The position numbers and the translations under genes are program-made. The notes under the pieces were generated by a model. That model worked only from the letters and a program-made list of their open reading frames with translations. It was not told the origin of the DNA and ran no database searches. From the NCBI RefSeq assembly GCF_001612845.1, contig NZ_BDBF01000017.1, forward strand, positions 1 through 64,000: DNA of 64,000 nt. Reading direction: 5' to 3'. Positions 8,219 through 16,375 of the stretch are shown here, one piece after another. The DNA comes from Nocardia elegans NBRC 108235 (GTDB lineage: Bacteria; Actinomycetota; Actinomycetes; Mycobacteriales; Mycobacteriaceae). How positions within the stretch are numbered: the first letter of the stretch is position 1; every line of letters begins with the position of its first letter.

Positions 8219-9505
8219 ATGACCCATACGGCGGTGTCGGTGATCGCGGCCAAGCGCGACGGTGCGGAACTCGACGACGAACAGATCGATTGGGTGGTCG
8301 ACGCGTTCACTCGCGGCGAGGTCGCCGACGAACAGATGTCGGCCCTGGCGATGGCGATCGTGCTGCGCGGCATGACCCGCCGTGAACTCGCCCGGTGGAC
8401 GGCCGCGATGATCGCCTCCGGGCAGCGGATGGACTTCACGGACCTGCCCCGGCCGACCGTCGACAAACACTCGACGGGAGGAGTCGGCGACAAGATCACC
8501 CTGCCGCTGGCGCCACTGGTGGCCGCGTGTGGCGCGGCGGTCCCGCAGTTGTCGGGCCGCGGCCTGGGTCACACGGGCGGAACCCTGGACAAGCTGGAAT
8601 CGATTCCGGGCTGGCGAGCCGATCTGGACACCGCGCGGATGCGGTCGATCCTCGCCGACCCGGAAATCGGCGCGGTGATCTGCGCGGCCGGGGCGGATCT
8701 GGCGCCGGCCGACAAGCGCCTGTACGCGCTGCGCGATGTGACCGGCACCGTGGAATCGGTTCCGCTCATCGCCAGTTCGATCATGAGCAAGAAGATCGCC
8801 GAGGGAACCGGCGCACTCGTCCTGGATGTGAAGGTCGGCAGCGGCGCGTTCATGAAGAATTTCCGCGACGCCACCGAATTGGCCACGGCGATGGTCGAAT
8901 TGGGGACCGACGCGGGGGTGCGGACGGTCGCGTTGCTCACCGCGATGGACACCCCGCTCGGGCGTACCGCGGGCAATGCGCTCGAGGTCGCCGAAGCGGT
9001 GGAGGTTTTGGCCGGGGGCGGCCCGGCGGATGTCGTCGAACTGACGGTGGCGCTGGCGCGAGAGATGGTGGCGCAGGCCGGTATTCGCGATGTCGACCCC
9101 GCCGCCGCGCTGGCCGACGGCCGCGCGATGGATCACTGGCGGGCGATGGTCGCGGCGCAGGGCGGCGATCCCGACGCGCCCCTGCCGCGGGCGCGGCACA
9201 CCGAAACCCTGGTGGCGCAGGAATCGGGCGTCCTCACGCGGCTGGATGCGATGGCCGTGGGGCTCGCCGCCTGGCGGCTCGGTGCCGGACGCGCTCGTCA
9301 GGGCGATCCCGTGCAGTTCGGCGCGGGCATCGAGATGCACTGCAAGCCGGGCGATCCGGTCACAGCCGGGAAGCCGCTGTTCACCCTGCACACCGACTCC
9401 GAAGCGGCCATACCCACGGCGATCGCGACACTGCGGGCGGGATTCGATATCGGAGCGGTGCCGCCGACCGCGCATCCGCTGATCCTCGGGCGGATCGGGC
9501 TCTGA
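8219..9505 (+). CDS. deoA: thymidine phosphorylase
   Basis: Phosphorolysis of thymidine/deoxyuridine to base plus deoxyribose-1-phosphate. The 428 residues carry the KHSTGGVGDK phosphate-binding segment (about 83-92) and the SGRGLGHTGGTLDKLESIPG family signature that follows. It starts 44 bp after cdd with GGAAGG upstream, so it is probably co-transcribed with cdd and feeds on its uridine products. Confidence 0.96.
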   Translation: MTHTAVSVIAAKRDGAELDDEQIDWVVDAFTRGEVADEQMSALAMAIVLRGMTRRELARWTAAMIASGQRMDFTDLPRPTVDKHSTGGVGDKITLPLAPLVAACGAAVPQLSGRGLGHTGGTLDKLESIPGWRADLDTARMRSILADPEIGAVICAAGADLAPADKRLYALRDVTGTVESVPLIASSIMSKKIAEGTGALVLDVKVGSGAFMKNFRDATELATAMVELGTDAGVRTVALLTAMDTPLGRTAGNALEVAEAVEVLAGGGPADVVELTVALAREMVAQAGIRDVDPAAALADGRAMDHWRAMVAAQGGDPDAPLPRARHTETLVAQESGVLTRLDAMAVGLAAWRLGAGRARQGDPVQFGAGIEMHCKPGDPVTAGKPLFTLHTDSEAAIPTAIATLRAGFDIGAVPPTAHPLILGRIGL

Positions 9506-9563
9506 ACACAGTCGGTGACCTATCTATTGTGCCAATAACCAACGGCACGTCATTCAGGTTGCT

Positions 9564-9589
9564 ATTCTGTGCTCGCACGACCGCAGAAT
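9564..9589 (+). promoter_or_regulatory. inverted repeat over a TATTCT -10 box upstream of the YdcZ pair
   Basis: ATTCTG and CAGAAT form a 6-bp dyad with a 14-nt centre in the AT-richer 147-bp gap after deoA. The left arm overlaps TATTCT, a plausible -10 element, so a regulator here could block the YdcZ-pair promoter. A second short dyad (GTGCC/GGCAC) lies just upstream. Confidence 0.4.
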
Positions 9590-9652
9590 CCGGCTGGTGA
9601 GCACCGCCTGCGTGCGGCGGCATTCGTTGTCACCTAGCGAAGGACGTGTCTC

Positions 9653-10177
9653 GTGGGTGCTCTCGCTCTCGGACTGATCTTCTTGTTCATCCTGGCCGCC
9701 GGCGGATTACGGTCCGTCGAGGTCGGATGCCAGAACACACAGAAATTCCATCTGAAGAACATGTGGCTGTGCGCGGTGGTGTCCTACGCCGTCGCGCTGG
9801 CCGGATTCTCGGTCTTCCTCGTGATCTCGACCGTGCTCTCGCACTCGCCGTGGCCGACGTGGGCCGACGTGGAACGGATGCCCTGGTGGGCGCCGTTCGG
9901 CGGGCTGATCGGCGGTGTCGCGGTGATCGGCATGATCACCGTGGCCAAATATGTCGGTGTCGCCACCTTCAACGCCGTCGTCATCGTGGCCGAAATGCTG
10001 GTCGCGCTGGTGATGGACGACCTGGGCGCGATGGGTTTCGCCGAGCGGCACGCGACGCCGCCACGGCTGCTGGCCGCGGCGCTGATCACCGTGGCGGTGT
10101 ATCTCATGGCGAGCGATTCCCGGGAGGCGGCGCCCCGGCCACCCGAGTTCGTGCCGGCCGGGGAGGCGGCGCGATGA
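9653..10177 (+). CDS. YdcZ (DUF606)-type small membrane protein, first of a pair
   Basis: A 174-residue protein with about four to five transmembrane helices, of the YdcZ/DUF606 branch of the drug/metabolite transporter superfamily. It shares RSVE.GCQN near the N-terminus and the WWAPFGGL...GMITVAKYVGV..FNA..I block with the gene after it, so the two are paralogues and probably form a heteromeric transporter. The GTG start follows GAAGGA. It lies between deoA and add, so nucleosides, bases or their breakdown products are possible substrates; that is inference from position only. Confidence 0.72.
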   Translation: MGALALGLIFLFILAAGGLRSVEVGCQNTQKFHLKNMWLCAVVSYAVALAGFSVFLVISTVLSHSPWPTWADVERMPWWAPFGGLIGGVAVIGMITVAKYVGVATFNAVVIVAEMLVALVMDDLGAMGFAERHATPPRLLAAALITVAVYLMASDSREAAPRPPEFVPAGEAAR

Positions 10178-10677
10178 CCACCCGCACCCCCGTTCGGCGG
10201 GCGGCCCTCGGCCGCGGGGCGATGATTCTCGTCTTCGTCCTGATGCTCGTCGGCGGCGCCCTGCGCTCGGTCGAGGCCGGATGCCAGAACTCGCTGAAAC
10301 TCGCCCTGCACAACGTCTTTCTGTGCGGCGTGATCTCGTACGCGGTGGCACTCGCCGGTGTCGGCGCGATATTCGCTGTGACACTGGCGATTTCGCCGCA
10401 TCAGCCGTGGCCGTCCCGATCGGATCTGAAGGCGATGCCCCGATGGGCTCCCTTCGGCGGGCTCACCGGCGGCGCCGCCATCTTCGCGATGATCACGGTG
10501 GCCTCCAGCGTCGGAGTGAGCACCTTCAACGCCCTGATCATCGCCGGTCAGATGCTGCTCGCGGCGGCCATGGACCATTTCGGTGTCATGGGTTTCCCAC
10601 GCCGGCCGGTCAGCGCGCAGCGGCTGGCGGGCTGTGCGCTGATCGTCGTGGGCGCCTATCTGATGGCCAGGTACTGA
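10174..10677 (+). CDS. YdcZ (DUF606)-type small membrane protein, second of a pair
   Basis: A 167-residue paralogue of the preceding gene, with which it overlaps by 4 bp (ATGA). The same landmarks recur: RSVEAGCQN, W.PFGGLTGG, and a helix GVSTFNALIIAGQMLLAA. Two adjacent half-size membrane proteins of this family usually act together. No sign of decay is seen in either copy. Confidence 0.72.
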   Translation: MTTRTPVRRAALGRGAMILVFVLMLVGGALRSVEAGCQNSLKLALHNVFLCGVISYAVALAGVGAIFAVTLAISPHQPWPSRSDLKAMPRWAPFGGLTGGAAIFAMITVASSVGVSTFNALIIAGQMLLAAAMDHFGVMGFPRRPVSAQRLAGCALIVVGAYLMARY

Positions 10678-10774
10678 GCCGAGTCCGGCTACATGCGGGC
10701 GACCGCCGGGCAACGACAGGCCGGCGGGCAGATGCACACCCGGCAAGTTGCCTGCACGGGCCCGCGAATGCGGA

Positions 10775-10780
10775 TAGCGT
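10775..10780 (+). promoter_or_regulatory. -10 box (TAGCGT) of add, leaderless type
   Basis: TAGCGT, 6 nt before the add ATG. No purine-rich ribosome binding site separates them, so the mRNA probably begins at the start codon. Confidence 0.5.
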
Positions 10781-10786
10781 CGTTAC

Positions 10787-11881
10787 ATGACTGGACCGAT
10801 GCCTTTGACTCTCGCCTCGATCCGCCAGGCCCCCAAGGCCGTGCTGCACGACCATCTCGACGGTGGCCTGCGTCCCGCGACCGTGCTCGAACTGGCCGAG
10901 GACTGCGGATACGACCAGCTACCCGCCACCGACGCGCAGGCCCTGGCGCACTGGTTCCGCGAAGCGGCCGACAGCGGATCGCTCGAGCGCTATCTGGAGA
11001 CCTTCGCGCACACGGTGGCGGTGATGCAGACCCCGGAGGGACTGCGGCGGGTGGCGCGCGAATGCGCACTGGACCTGGCCGCCGACGGGGTGGTGTACGC
11101 CGAGGTCCGCTTCGCGCCCGAACAGCATCTCGAACGCGACCTCACCCTCGACGAGGTCGTCGAGCACACCCTGGCCGGCTTTCGCGAGGGCGAGCGGCTG
11201 GCCGCCGAAGCCGGCACTCCCATCCGGGTGACCTGCCTGCTCACCGCCATGCGTCACGCCGCCCGCTCGCGCGAGATCGCCGAGCTGACGGTGCGCTTCC
11301 GCGACCGCGGGGTCGGCGGATTCGACATCGCCGGAGCCGAGGCGGGCTATCCGCCCTCGCGGCATCTGGACGCCTTCGAATACATGCGCGCCAGCTGCGC
11401 GCAGTTCACCATTCACGCCGGGGAGGCGTTCGGACTGCCGTCGATCCACGAGGCGCTGGCGTTCTGCGGCTGCGATCGGCTCGGGCACGGGGTGCGGATC
11501 ACCGACGACATCTTCGACAGCGACGGCTCCGAGCCCACCCTCGGGCTGGTGGCCAATTACGTTCGCGACAAACGGATTCCGCTCGAGCTGTGTCCCTCGT
11601 CCAATGTGCAGACCGGTGCCGTGCCGGCTCTGGACAAGCATCCGTTCGACCTGCTGGCGCGGTTGCGGTTCCGGGTCACCGTCAATACCGACAACCGGCT
11701 CATGAGCGATACCGACATGAGCCGGGAAATGCTGAAGCTGGTCGAAACCTTCGGCTACGGCTGGAGCGATCTGGAGCGGTTCACGATCAACGCCATGAAG
11801 TCGGCGTTCATCCCGTTCCCCGACCGGCTGCGCATCATCGACGAGGTGATCAAGCCCGGTTACGCAGTGCTGATCGGATGA
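10787..11881 (+). CDS. add: adenosine deaminase
   Basis: Converts adenosine and deoxyadenosine to inosine and deoxyinosine, which the purine nucleoside phosphorylase encoded further on can cleave. The 364-residue TIM barrel shows the zinc ligands His21/His23 (LHDHLDGGL), the [10 protein letters not shown] loop with a metal-binding histidine and catalytic glutamate, GHGVRI, and the late NTDNR segment. It reads away from the YdcZ pair from its own promoter and converges on the next gene. Confidence 0.96.
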   Translation: MTGPMPLTLASIRQAPKAVLHDHLDGGLRPATVLELAEDCGYDQLPATDAQALAHWFREAADSGSLERYLETFAHTVAVMQTPEGLRRVARECALDLAADGVVYAEVRFAPEQHLERDLTLDEVVEHTLAGFREGERLAAEAGTPIRVTCLLTAMRHAARSREIAELTVRFRDRGVGGFDIAGAEAGYPPSRHLDAFEYMRASCAQFTIHAGEAFGLPSIHEALAFCGCDRLGHGVRITDDIFDSDGSEPTLGLVANYVRDKRIPLELCPSSNVQTGAVPALDKHPFDLLARLRFRVTVNTDNRLMSDTDMSREMLKLVETFGYGWSDLERFTINAMKSAFIPFPDRLRIIDEVIKPGYAVLIG

Positions 11882-11922
11882 CCACCGCGTCCCTCGGTCG
11901 ATGACCGCGCCTCGGGAACCGG

Positions 11923-13173
11923 CTAGCCCTTCTCCAGCCGGTTCTCGAAGGCCTGCTCCAGCGCTCGCCAGCTCTCGGCCTCGGCGGTGAAGGGCGGACT
12001 CGGCGCCAGCCGGGTCGGGTCCGGCTCCAGCAGGTAGGAGACGTACCAGCCCAGCGGCGTCGACTTCGCCAGCGCCTGCTCCACCGAGTCGTCACCGACG
12101 TAATCGGCTGCGTCGGTGAACAATTCGACCGCCAGATCGAGCTGGTCGATGTCGACCGCCTTGGGTCCCTGGCCCAGGTCGTCGGCCAGGCCCGGCAGCA
12201 CGTAGACGTTCTCCTCGGTGACCTCGACCTCCAGCGAGCCGTCGACCGCCGCCGTGCGAACCTCGCCATAGGTGCTGACCCGCGCCAGGTCGTGGTCGTG
12301 ATCGTCGGCCAGGTAGCGAGCCAGTGCGCGCTCGGAGGGGAAGACGGTGATGGTGCCGTCGTGGCCGAGGAACACCGGCTCGTCGTCCAGATAGCAACGC
12401 AGGGTGAAGAATTCGCCTTCGGACGTGACGATCTTGACCGGGTCGATGCCGACCTCGTGCCAGAAGGTCTCCTCTTCGTCCTCGTCGTCTTCCTCGTCCT
12501 CGTCGAGGTCGACCGGCTCGATATCGTCGTCGTCGGTGTCGGCGACGTCCTCGGCGTCGACGACGTTCTCCTCGGCGGCCAGCAGTTCCGCCTCGGCCAC
12601 GGCCAGCGCTTCCGGGTCGACCTCCGGCGAAGCCACCACGGAATCGATGGCATCGATGACCCGGTCCCAGTCCTTGGCGATCGCGTTGCCGACCTGGTCC
12701 CACAGCTGTTCGCCGTCGCGGCCGACGAATGCGGTCACACCCGCAGGCAGAGCGCCGAGGACGGGATGGGAGCCGAAGAACTTGGTGACCACCTCGAGTT
12801 CGCACACCTCGCCGATGGTGCGGACCATCTCGAGGGTCTCTTCCAGTTCGGCGATGGTCTCGGGGTCGGGTTCACCGGCCGCGAGTTCGGGGACGCCGAC
12901 CAGATCGAAGACGTGCTCCTCCTGGGGTTCGAGCTCGGCGGCGGACAAACCGACGACGACCTTCCAGGACGGATGGTCCACCAGATCGTTGTCGTCGTTG
13001 GTCCGGATGAACGCGGCGAGCTCCGCGGGGGAGTCGAATCCGTAGAGCTCGTCCTCGTGACCGAGGAATGCCTCCCACTCGTCGTCACCGTCTCGCCAGC
13101 GCGGTGCCCACAGGGTGACCAGATCGCCGTCGGTGAGACCGAGCTCGATCGGGACGATGTCTCCAGAAGCCAT
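11923..13173 (-). CDS. acidic conserved protein of the Rv3311 type with an internal duplication
   Basis: A 416-residue soluble, very acidic protein of unknown function, in the position of M. tuberculosis Rv3311. Residues about 33-130 and 255-345 look like two copies of one module: FLGHEDELYGFDSPAELAAFI against FLGHDGTITVFPSERALARYL, and LEPQEEHVFDLVGV against VEVTEENVYVLPGL. The copies are joined by a run of nearly pure Asp/Glu (about residues 213-236). No membrane segment or signal peptide is seen. A TAGGCT box lies 7 nt before the ATG. Confidence 0.8.
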   Translation of the reverse strand: MASGDIVPIELGLTDGDLVTLWAPRWRDGDDEWEAFLGHEDELYGFDSPAELAAFIRTNDDNDLVDHPSWKVVVGLSAAELEPQEEHVFDLVGVPELAAGEPDPETIAELEETLEMVRTIGEVCELEVVTKFFGSHPVLGALPAGVTAFVGRDGEQLWDQVGNAIAKDWDRVIDAIDSVVASPEVDPEALAVAEAELLAAEENVVDAEDVADTDDDDIEPVDLDEDEEDDEDEEETFWHEVGIDPVKIVTSEGEFFTLRCYLDDEPVFLGHDGTITVFPSERALARYLADDHDHDLARVSTYGEVRTAAVDGSLEVEVTEENVYVLPGLADDLGQGPKAVDIDQLDLAVELFTDAADYVGDDSVEQALAKSTPLGWYVSYLLEPDPTRLAPSPPFTAEAESWRALEQAFENRLEKG

Positions 13174-13180
13174 GACCGGA

Positions 13181-13186
13181 AGCCTA
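13181..13186 (-). promoter_or_regulatory. -10 box (TAGGCT) of the Rv3311-like gene, leaderless type
   Basis: TAGGCT on the minus strand, 7 nt from the ATG, with no ribosome binding site between. Confidence 0.45.
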
Positions 13187-13206
13187 TCGAGCCGTCGCCT
13201 TCGGCA

Positions 13207-13539
13207 CTATTCGGCCCGCCCCCCAACGTTTCCCGATTCGGGCGCGGTGAAGGCGGAATTGAGGGTGGCGACGACCTCCGAGCGCTGCTCTCCCGCATTC
13301 TGCGCCGCCTGCTGGCACGCCCAGATGATCAACTGGCCCACTTCGGCCGGAGAATGCGAGGTGACGGCCTCGGACAGGTCCAGGCCGACCAGGGCGCCGT
13401 CGCTGTCGACCTCGACGCTCACCGAACCGTCCTCGGCGGTGAACCGGCCGCGCACGTTCTTCAGGTTGTAGAGCGCCGCCTCGAGGGCCTCGAGTTTATT
13501 CGTCGCCGCGGCGACGAGGGCATCCATTTCCGCGCTCAC
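13207..13539 (-). CDS. YbaB/EbfC-like small protein (EspL-like)
   Basis: A 110-residue protein with the YbaB/EbfC layout: an N-terminal helix (MDALVAAATNKLEALEAAL), then beta strands with GSVSVEVDSDGALVGLDL, then a C-terminal helix. In mycobacteria such proteins (EspL) sit beside ESX-1 secretion-associated genes and act in the cytoplasm. The GTG start has GGAAAGGA upstream. It closes a minus-strand group whose other members look type VII-associated, though a 180-bp repeat-bearing gap separates it from them. Confidence 0.7.
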   Translation of the reverse strand: MSAEMDALVAAATNKLEALEAALYNLKNVRGRFTAEDGSVSVEVDSDGALVGLDLSEAVTSHSPAEVGQLIIWACQQAAQNAGEQRSEVVATLNSAFTAPESGNVGGRAE

Positions 13540-13588
13540 AGTGCGTCCTTTCCGGCAGATGCGCTAACGCTCATGCTGTGCTTGACAA

Positions 13589-13729
13589 CCGTATGAACGG
13601 GGCGCTGCGTGGTTACGCTGCGCCGCCTCCGCTGTGTCGGACGGCGGCACTCCCGGTGCGCTGCGTGGTTACGCACGCTGCCTCCTCCGCGCCCGTCGCT
13701 CGATGCCGCGCGCCCGACCGTTCATACGG
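13589..13729. repeat. inverted-repeat-flanked segment with an internal direct repeat
   Basis: CCGTATGAACGG at the left end and its exact reverse complement CCGTTCATACGG at the right end flank about 117 bp. Inside, GCGCTGCGTGGTTACGC occurs twice in direct orientation (13602-13618 and 13658-13674), 56 bp apart, each followed by a similar Cys/Ala-codon-like GC tract. The right end overlaps the stop codon of the neighbouring gene. A third CCGTTCATACGG lies at 19861. Confidence 0.6.
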
Positions 13730-14072
13730 GCCTCATCCAGCTGGTGGGGCCGGTGTCCTCGTCGTCCATGCGGTCGAGTTCGTCGACGGCTTCCTGGCGG
13801 GTGGGCAGGGCCAATTTGTCCAGGATCTCGGTCGGCATGCCGGATTCGGCGAGCAGTTCGCGCCGGCGGGCCTTGGCGACGATCGCCGACCGCTTGGTCA
13901 GCCGCAGAATCTCCGCGGCCAAAGCCTGTGCGCCGTAACGGTATTCGCTGCGTTCGAATTTGATCTCGACCGGAATGCCCTGATCGGTGGCCCGCACACT
14001 GATGGTGCCGGCGCGATTGGTGCTGGCGGCGACCGTGACGCTCGGGATCTGCTGGTGCTGCGGCTGGCTCAT
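13722..14072 (-). CDS. small type VII-associated protein, possibly YbaB-like
   Basis: A 116-residue protein of unknown function. An N-terminal beta-rich part (TISVRATDQGIPVEIKF) is followed by helices (ALAAEILRLTKRSAIVAKARRREL), a layout close to YbaB/EbfC proteins, and the C-terminus is acidic. Its start overlaps the hydrolase stop by 4 bp, so it belongs to the same operon. A role as a cytoplasmic partner for the cargo proteins is inferred from position only. Confidence 0.65.
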   Translation of the reverse strand: MSQPQHQQIPSVTVAASTNRAGTISVRATDQGIPVEIKFERSEYRYGAQALAAEILRLTKRSAIVAKARRRELLAESGMPTEILDKLALPTRQEAVDELDRMDDEDTGPTSWMRPV

Positions 14073-15211
14073 GACGTCGGCCTGTAGAACCCGTGGAACG
14101 CCATTCCCATGTTCTCCGTTCGAATCGGGTCGATCTGCACCGGATCACCGGCCTCGACCATCTGTCCGTTACCGACGACCATCGCGACGTGACCGTCCCA
14201 GACGGCCAGATCGCCCGGCATGACATCGCCCGGGCTCACCGGTGTGGCGCCGGCACTCTGATCGCAGGCGAGTCGGGGCAGGTCGACGCCGGCCTCGCCG
14301 TAGGCCCACTTGGTCAGGCCGCTGCAGTCCAGGCCGGCCCCGGGGGTGTTGCCGCCCCAGACGTACGGCGTGCCGCAGGCGCTGATCGCGGCCTTGACCG
14401 CGGTGGCGGCCTTCTGATTGGGCGCCTCGACCTGGCTGCCGTCGGGCAGGGTGATCATGACGCCGCCGTGGCGGCCGGGCTTGTCGGCGCCGGACTGCTG
14501 GGCTCCGGGAGTCCTCGTGCCGCCCGAGCTCGACCGGGACTGCGTCGCCGCGGAGGCCGGGCTGGTCATGCTGCTCATCATCGAACCGCCGCTCGATACC
14601 AGACCGCCGAGCAGTGAACTGGCCGTCTGCGCACCGGTGCTCAGCGCGGGTGCAGCGACCGCGGCCGCGGCCACCGGAGCGCTCGACATGGACGGCGTCG
14701 GCGGGGGCGGGGTGAGGTCGTTCATGGAGGCGGTATGCGTGTCGAGCTCCGACCGCACCCGGCCGACCACCCCCAGCGCCTGGCCGAAGTGGTCGATCGC
14801 GGAATTCACCACGGTGATCAGTCCCGGGGGAGTCGTCACCGCGGGCCCGAGCGCCGTGACCGACTGCACGAACGACTGGACGATTCCGTCGAGTTCCTTC
14901 TGGCCCGTCTGCACCGAGGCGGCGGCCTGGCTGACCACATCGGCCATATCGTTGCCGCGGTCCGACATCGCGGCCGCCGAGGTCTGTACCTTGAGCGCCT
15001 TGTCCATCGCCGCGTCGCCACCACCGCCGTTCCAGGCGTTGGTCATCTGATTGATGCTCGCGCTACCGGCCTGATGAATCCCGTCGAGGTGGGTGGACAC
15101 CTGGCGCAGCGCATCGGCCGGGCCGCCGGCGGGCAGCACCCCGGAGCCGAAGCTGGTGAGCAGATCGATGAGTGGTTGGGCGAGTGCGTCGAGATCGATG
15201 ACGCCCGTCAT
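14069..15211 (-). CDS. WxG-type helical domain fused to NlpC/P60 (C40) peptidoglycan hydrolase
   Basis: A predicted cell-wall hydrolase of 380 residues. Residues about 1-160 are helical, with a WNG tripeptide at 60-62 in the place of the WxG turn of ESX cargo. An Ala/Ser/Pro linker follows (about 165-250). The C-terminal NlpC/P60 domain has the nucleophile Cys296 in LDCSGLTKWAY, His341 in DGHVAMVVG and a late polar residue. There is no Sec signal peptide, which fits export by type VII secretion together with the DUF2580-like protein encoded just upstream (4-bp overlap). It would cut D-Glu/mDAP stem-peptide bonds if active. Confidence 0.82.
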   Translation of the reverse strand: MTGVIDLDALAQPLIDLLTSFGSGVLPAGGPADALRQVSTHLDGIHQAGSASINQMTNAWNGGGGDAAMDKALKVQTSAAAMSDRGNDMADVVSQAAASVQTGQKELDGIVQSFVQSVTALGPAVTTPPGLITVVNSAIDHFGQALGVVGRVRSELDTHTASMNDLTPPPPTPSMSSAPVAAAAVAAPALSTGAQTASSLLGGLVSSGGSMMSSMTSPASAATQSRSSSGGTRTPGAQQSGADKPGRHGGVMITLPDGSQVEAPNQKAATAVKAAISACGTPYVWGGNTPGAGLDCSGLTKWAYGEAGVDLPRLACDQSAGATPVSPGDVMPGDLAVWDGHVAMVVGNGQMVEAGDPVQIDPIRTENMGMAFHGFYRPTS

Positions 15212-15534
15212 CCGATCGGGCCTTCCGCGGCGCGCAGTGCGGCGGCGTGGGCGGCGTCGGTTTCGGAATAGGTGGCGGCGGCGCCCGTCGCGGCGGCCCC
15301 CACACTGCCCATCACCGCGGACAGTTCGCCGATCCCCGCGACATGCCCGGCGTGGGCCGCGGCATAGGCGGCGACGAAATCGCCCCCCACCAAACCGAAG
15401 ATCGGGCCGAGCAGGACCGGGTCGGCGCCGGCGGCGCCCGCCGCGGCCACACCCATTTCACCGGCCAGTCCCGCAGCTGTGGCACCGTAGGCGGCGACGC
15501 CCTCGGTGTCGACCGAGATCCTGTGCATCAACAT
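15208..15534 (-). CDS. DUF2580-like ESX secretion-associated protein (EspC-like)
   Basis: A 108-residue, Ala/Gly-rich helical protein, first gene of the four-gene cassette. It resembles the EspC/DUF2580 family of type VII targets: an N-terminal helix, a central FGLVGGDF turn, a second helix, then YSETD at residues 89-93, which fits the YxxxD/E export signal. Two possible ATG starts lie two codons apart. No ESX membrane or ATPase genes are in the window, so secretion would depend on a system encoded elsewhere. Confidence 0.72.
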   Translation of the reverse strand: MLMHRISVDTEGVAAYGATAAGLAGEMGVAAAGAAGADPVLLGPIFGLVGGDFVAAYAAAHAGHVAGIGELSAVMGSVGAAATGAAATYSETDAAHAAALRAAEGPIG

Positions 15535-15662
15535 CCCCCATCGTGCTGGTCTGGTGGCAGATTACGTCATCCGAGTAGTTCGACGCATGCCCCTGCGCAA
15601 CGGTTCCCACTCCGGTTGCGGAAATCCGCCCTCGGTTGCCGATTTCCAACCCCGACAGACCT

Positions 15663-15668
15663 TATCGT
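15663..15668 (+). promoter_or_regulatory. -10 box (TATCGT) of upp, leaderless type
   Basis: TATCGT, 6 nt before the upp ATG, with no ribosome binding site between. Confidence 0.5.
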
Positions 15669-15674
15669 TCCCTC

Positions 15675-16304
15675 ATGCGTACGCATATCGTGGAACACCC
15701 GCTGACGGCCACCCTCCTGACGACCATGCGCGATGCCCGCACACCCAACGCGGGATTCCGGGCGGCACTGGCCGATCTGACCGGATTCCTCGTCTACGAA
15801 GCGCTGCGGGAAGCCCCGACCCACACCTTCGACATCGACACCCCGGTCGCGCCGACCCGGGGCGCCCGGCTGGCGCGACCACCGCTGCTGGTGCCGGTGT
15901 TGCGCGCCGGCCTCGGCATGGTCGACGCCGCCAGTGCGCTGATTCCGGAATCCCGCGTCGGTTTCGTCGGCGTGGCGCGCGACGAGCAGACCCATCGGCC
16001 GGTGCCGTACATGGAATCGCTGCCGGCGGACCTGTCGGGCCTGCCGGTCTTCGTCCTCGATCCGATGCTGGCCACCGGTGGATCGATGCGCCACACCCTG
16101 GAACTGCTGTCCGCCCGCAACGCCACCGACATCACCGCCATCTGCGTCGTCGCCGCCCCGGAAGGCATTGCCGCGCTGGAGAAATCGGGTCTGCCGGTGC
16201 GGCTGGTGACCGCCGCGGTCGACTCCGGACTCAATGCCGACGCCTTTATCGTGCCGGGGCTGGGTGACGCCGGCGACCGCCAATTCGGTCCGCGCCACGA
16301 CTGA
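15675..16304 (+). CDS. upp: uracil phosphoribosyltransferase
   Basis: Makes UMP from uracil and PRPP in pyrimidine salvage, using uracil released by DeoA. The 209-residue protein starts at [10 protein letters not shown], carries LRAGLGM, and has the PRPP-binding loop [10 protein letters not shown]. The length matches the family exactly with this ATG; a longer in-frame start upstream would add residues before the conserved N-terminus. It converges on pmmB. Confidence 0.96.
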   Translation: MRTHIVEHPLTATLLTTMRDARTPNAGFRAALADLTGFLVYEALREAPTHTFDIDTPVAPTRGARLARPPLLVPVLRAGLGMVDAASALIPESRVGFVGVARDEQTHRPVPYMESLPADLSGLPVFVLDPMLATGGSMRHTLELLSARNATDITAICVVAAPEGIAALEKSGLPVRLVTAAVDSGLNADAFIVPGLGDAGDRQFGPRHD

Positions 16305-16375
16305 TGCCGCCCGCCGCCGGGTAGCATCCTGCCGAACCGCGGGATCGGTAGGGTTCGCGCGGGGGGCTCAGCTGT

